From assembly GCA_021815055.1 (NCBI GenBank), contig JAKAHJ010000002.1, positions 1 to 40,549 on the forward strand: a stretch of 40,549 nt of DNA. The letters are read 5' to 3'. The notes beneath the pieces were generated by a model. It did not search any database. It had not been told where the DNA came from and saw nothing but the letters and a program-made list of their open reading frames with translations. Below, piece after piece: positions 39,850-40,549 of the stretch (its first letter is position 1; each line of letters begins with the position of its first letter). A program made the position numbers and the translations under genes. Origin of the DNA: Pseudomonadota bacterium. GTDB lineage: Bacteria; Pseudomonadota; Alphaproteobacteria; Rhizobiales; Xanthobacteraceae.

Positions 39850-40549
39850 ATGCGTGGTGCGCTCGGCGGTCCCCGCGTGCTCTTGCGCCGGCTTCGCGAA
39901 GTCATGGCGGAGCCGGTCAGCGCGCAGGATCGTCTCGACAAGGTGGTCGTCCTGATCGCCGCCAACATGGTGGCGGAGGTGTGTTCTGTCTACGTTTTGC
40001 GCGTGGACGGAACGCTCGAACTATACGCCACCGAAGGCCTCAAGCGCGAAGCCGTCCACCAGACCGTGCTGAAGGCCGACGAAGGCCTGGTCGGCCTGGT
40101 GGCGAGCGAGGCCAATCCGATCAACCTGTCGGACGCTCAGGCCCATCCAGCCTTCTCCTACCGGGCGGAAACCGGCGAAGAAATCTACCACTCCTTCCTC
40201 GGCGTGCCGATCCTGCGCGCGGGCAATACGCTCGGCGTGCTGGTGGTGCAGAACCGCGCGCGCCGCACCTATACCGAGGAGGAAGAGGAGGCACTGCAGA
40301 CCACGGCGATGGTGCTCGCCGAGATGATCGCCTCCGGCGAACTGTCCTCGCTTGCCCGCCCCGGGGCCGAGCCGGCCGCGCGCCATGCGATGCATGTCAC
40401 CGGCGCCTCGCTGTCGGACGGCATCGCGCTCGGCCACGTCGTGCTGCATGAGCCGCGCGTGGTCATCACCAATGTCATCGCCGATGACGTCCAACGCGAG
40501 CTCAAGCGGCTCGACGCCGCCATCGCCACGCTGCGCTCCGACCTCGACC
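39850..40549 (+). CDS. ptsP: Phosphoenolpyruvate--protein phosphotransferase PtsP (EI-Ntr), 5' part
   Basis: MRGALGGPRVLLRRLREVMAEPVSAQDRLDKVVVLIAANMVAEVCSVYVLRVDGTLELYATEGLKREAVHQTVL... GAF domain then PEP-utilizer N-domain; open to the window end; immediately after lysC. Confidence 0.92.
   Translation, partial: MRGALGGPRVLLRRLREVMAEPVSAQDRLDKVVVLIAANMVAEVCSVYVLRVDGTLELYATEGLKREAVHQTVLKADEGLVGLVASEANPINLSDAQAHPAFSYRAETGEEIYHSFLGVPILRAGNTLGVLVVQNRARRTYTEEEEEALQTTAMVLAEMIASGELSSLARPGAEPAARHAMHVTGASLSDGIALGHVVLHEPRVVITNVIADDVQRELKRLDAAIATLRSDLD

Overview
The window looks like ordinary chromosome from a GC-rich alphaproteobacterium (Hyphomicrobiales, Bradyrhizobium/Pseudolabrys-like, judged from protein families and gene order; no database search was run). 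I read about 33 coding genes. Core genes: cobS (5' end), a J-domain protein, bolA, an SSS symporter with a DUF3311 partner, a CBS/CorC-type protein, aroB, aroK, xerD, accA, an L,D-transpeptidase, secA, a PpiC-type isomerase, argJ, mutT, comF, grxC, a nitrilase-family hydrolase, DUF1178, a CoA-ligase/GNAT fusion, an NMT1-type ABC importer, ubiG, lysC and the 5' part of ptsP. A more accessory stretch at about 11.8-19.3 kb holds PilZ, a secreted regulatory-like domain protein, a secreted trypsin-like protease, an ABC/PRC-barrel/MFS minus-strand operon and a divergent GT4 glycosyltransferase. I found no CRISPR array, tRNA, rRNA, prophage or intact transposon, and no clearly new multi-gene system. 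The best second-look items are: (1) an antitoxin-like gene with a decayed TumE/DUF6516-type toxin remnant and a nested palindrome at 24.8 kb; (2) three consecutive large palindromes after bolA that share a CAGCAC motif; (3) two inverted 35-bp palindromes at 23.43-23.52 kb whose stems differ by compensatory changes; (4) a hairpin-rich long leader upstream of the secreted protease; (5) an orphan MntA-like nucleotidyltransferase; (6) several small ORFs missing from the supplied track; (7) several families of dispersed palindromic repeats.
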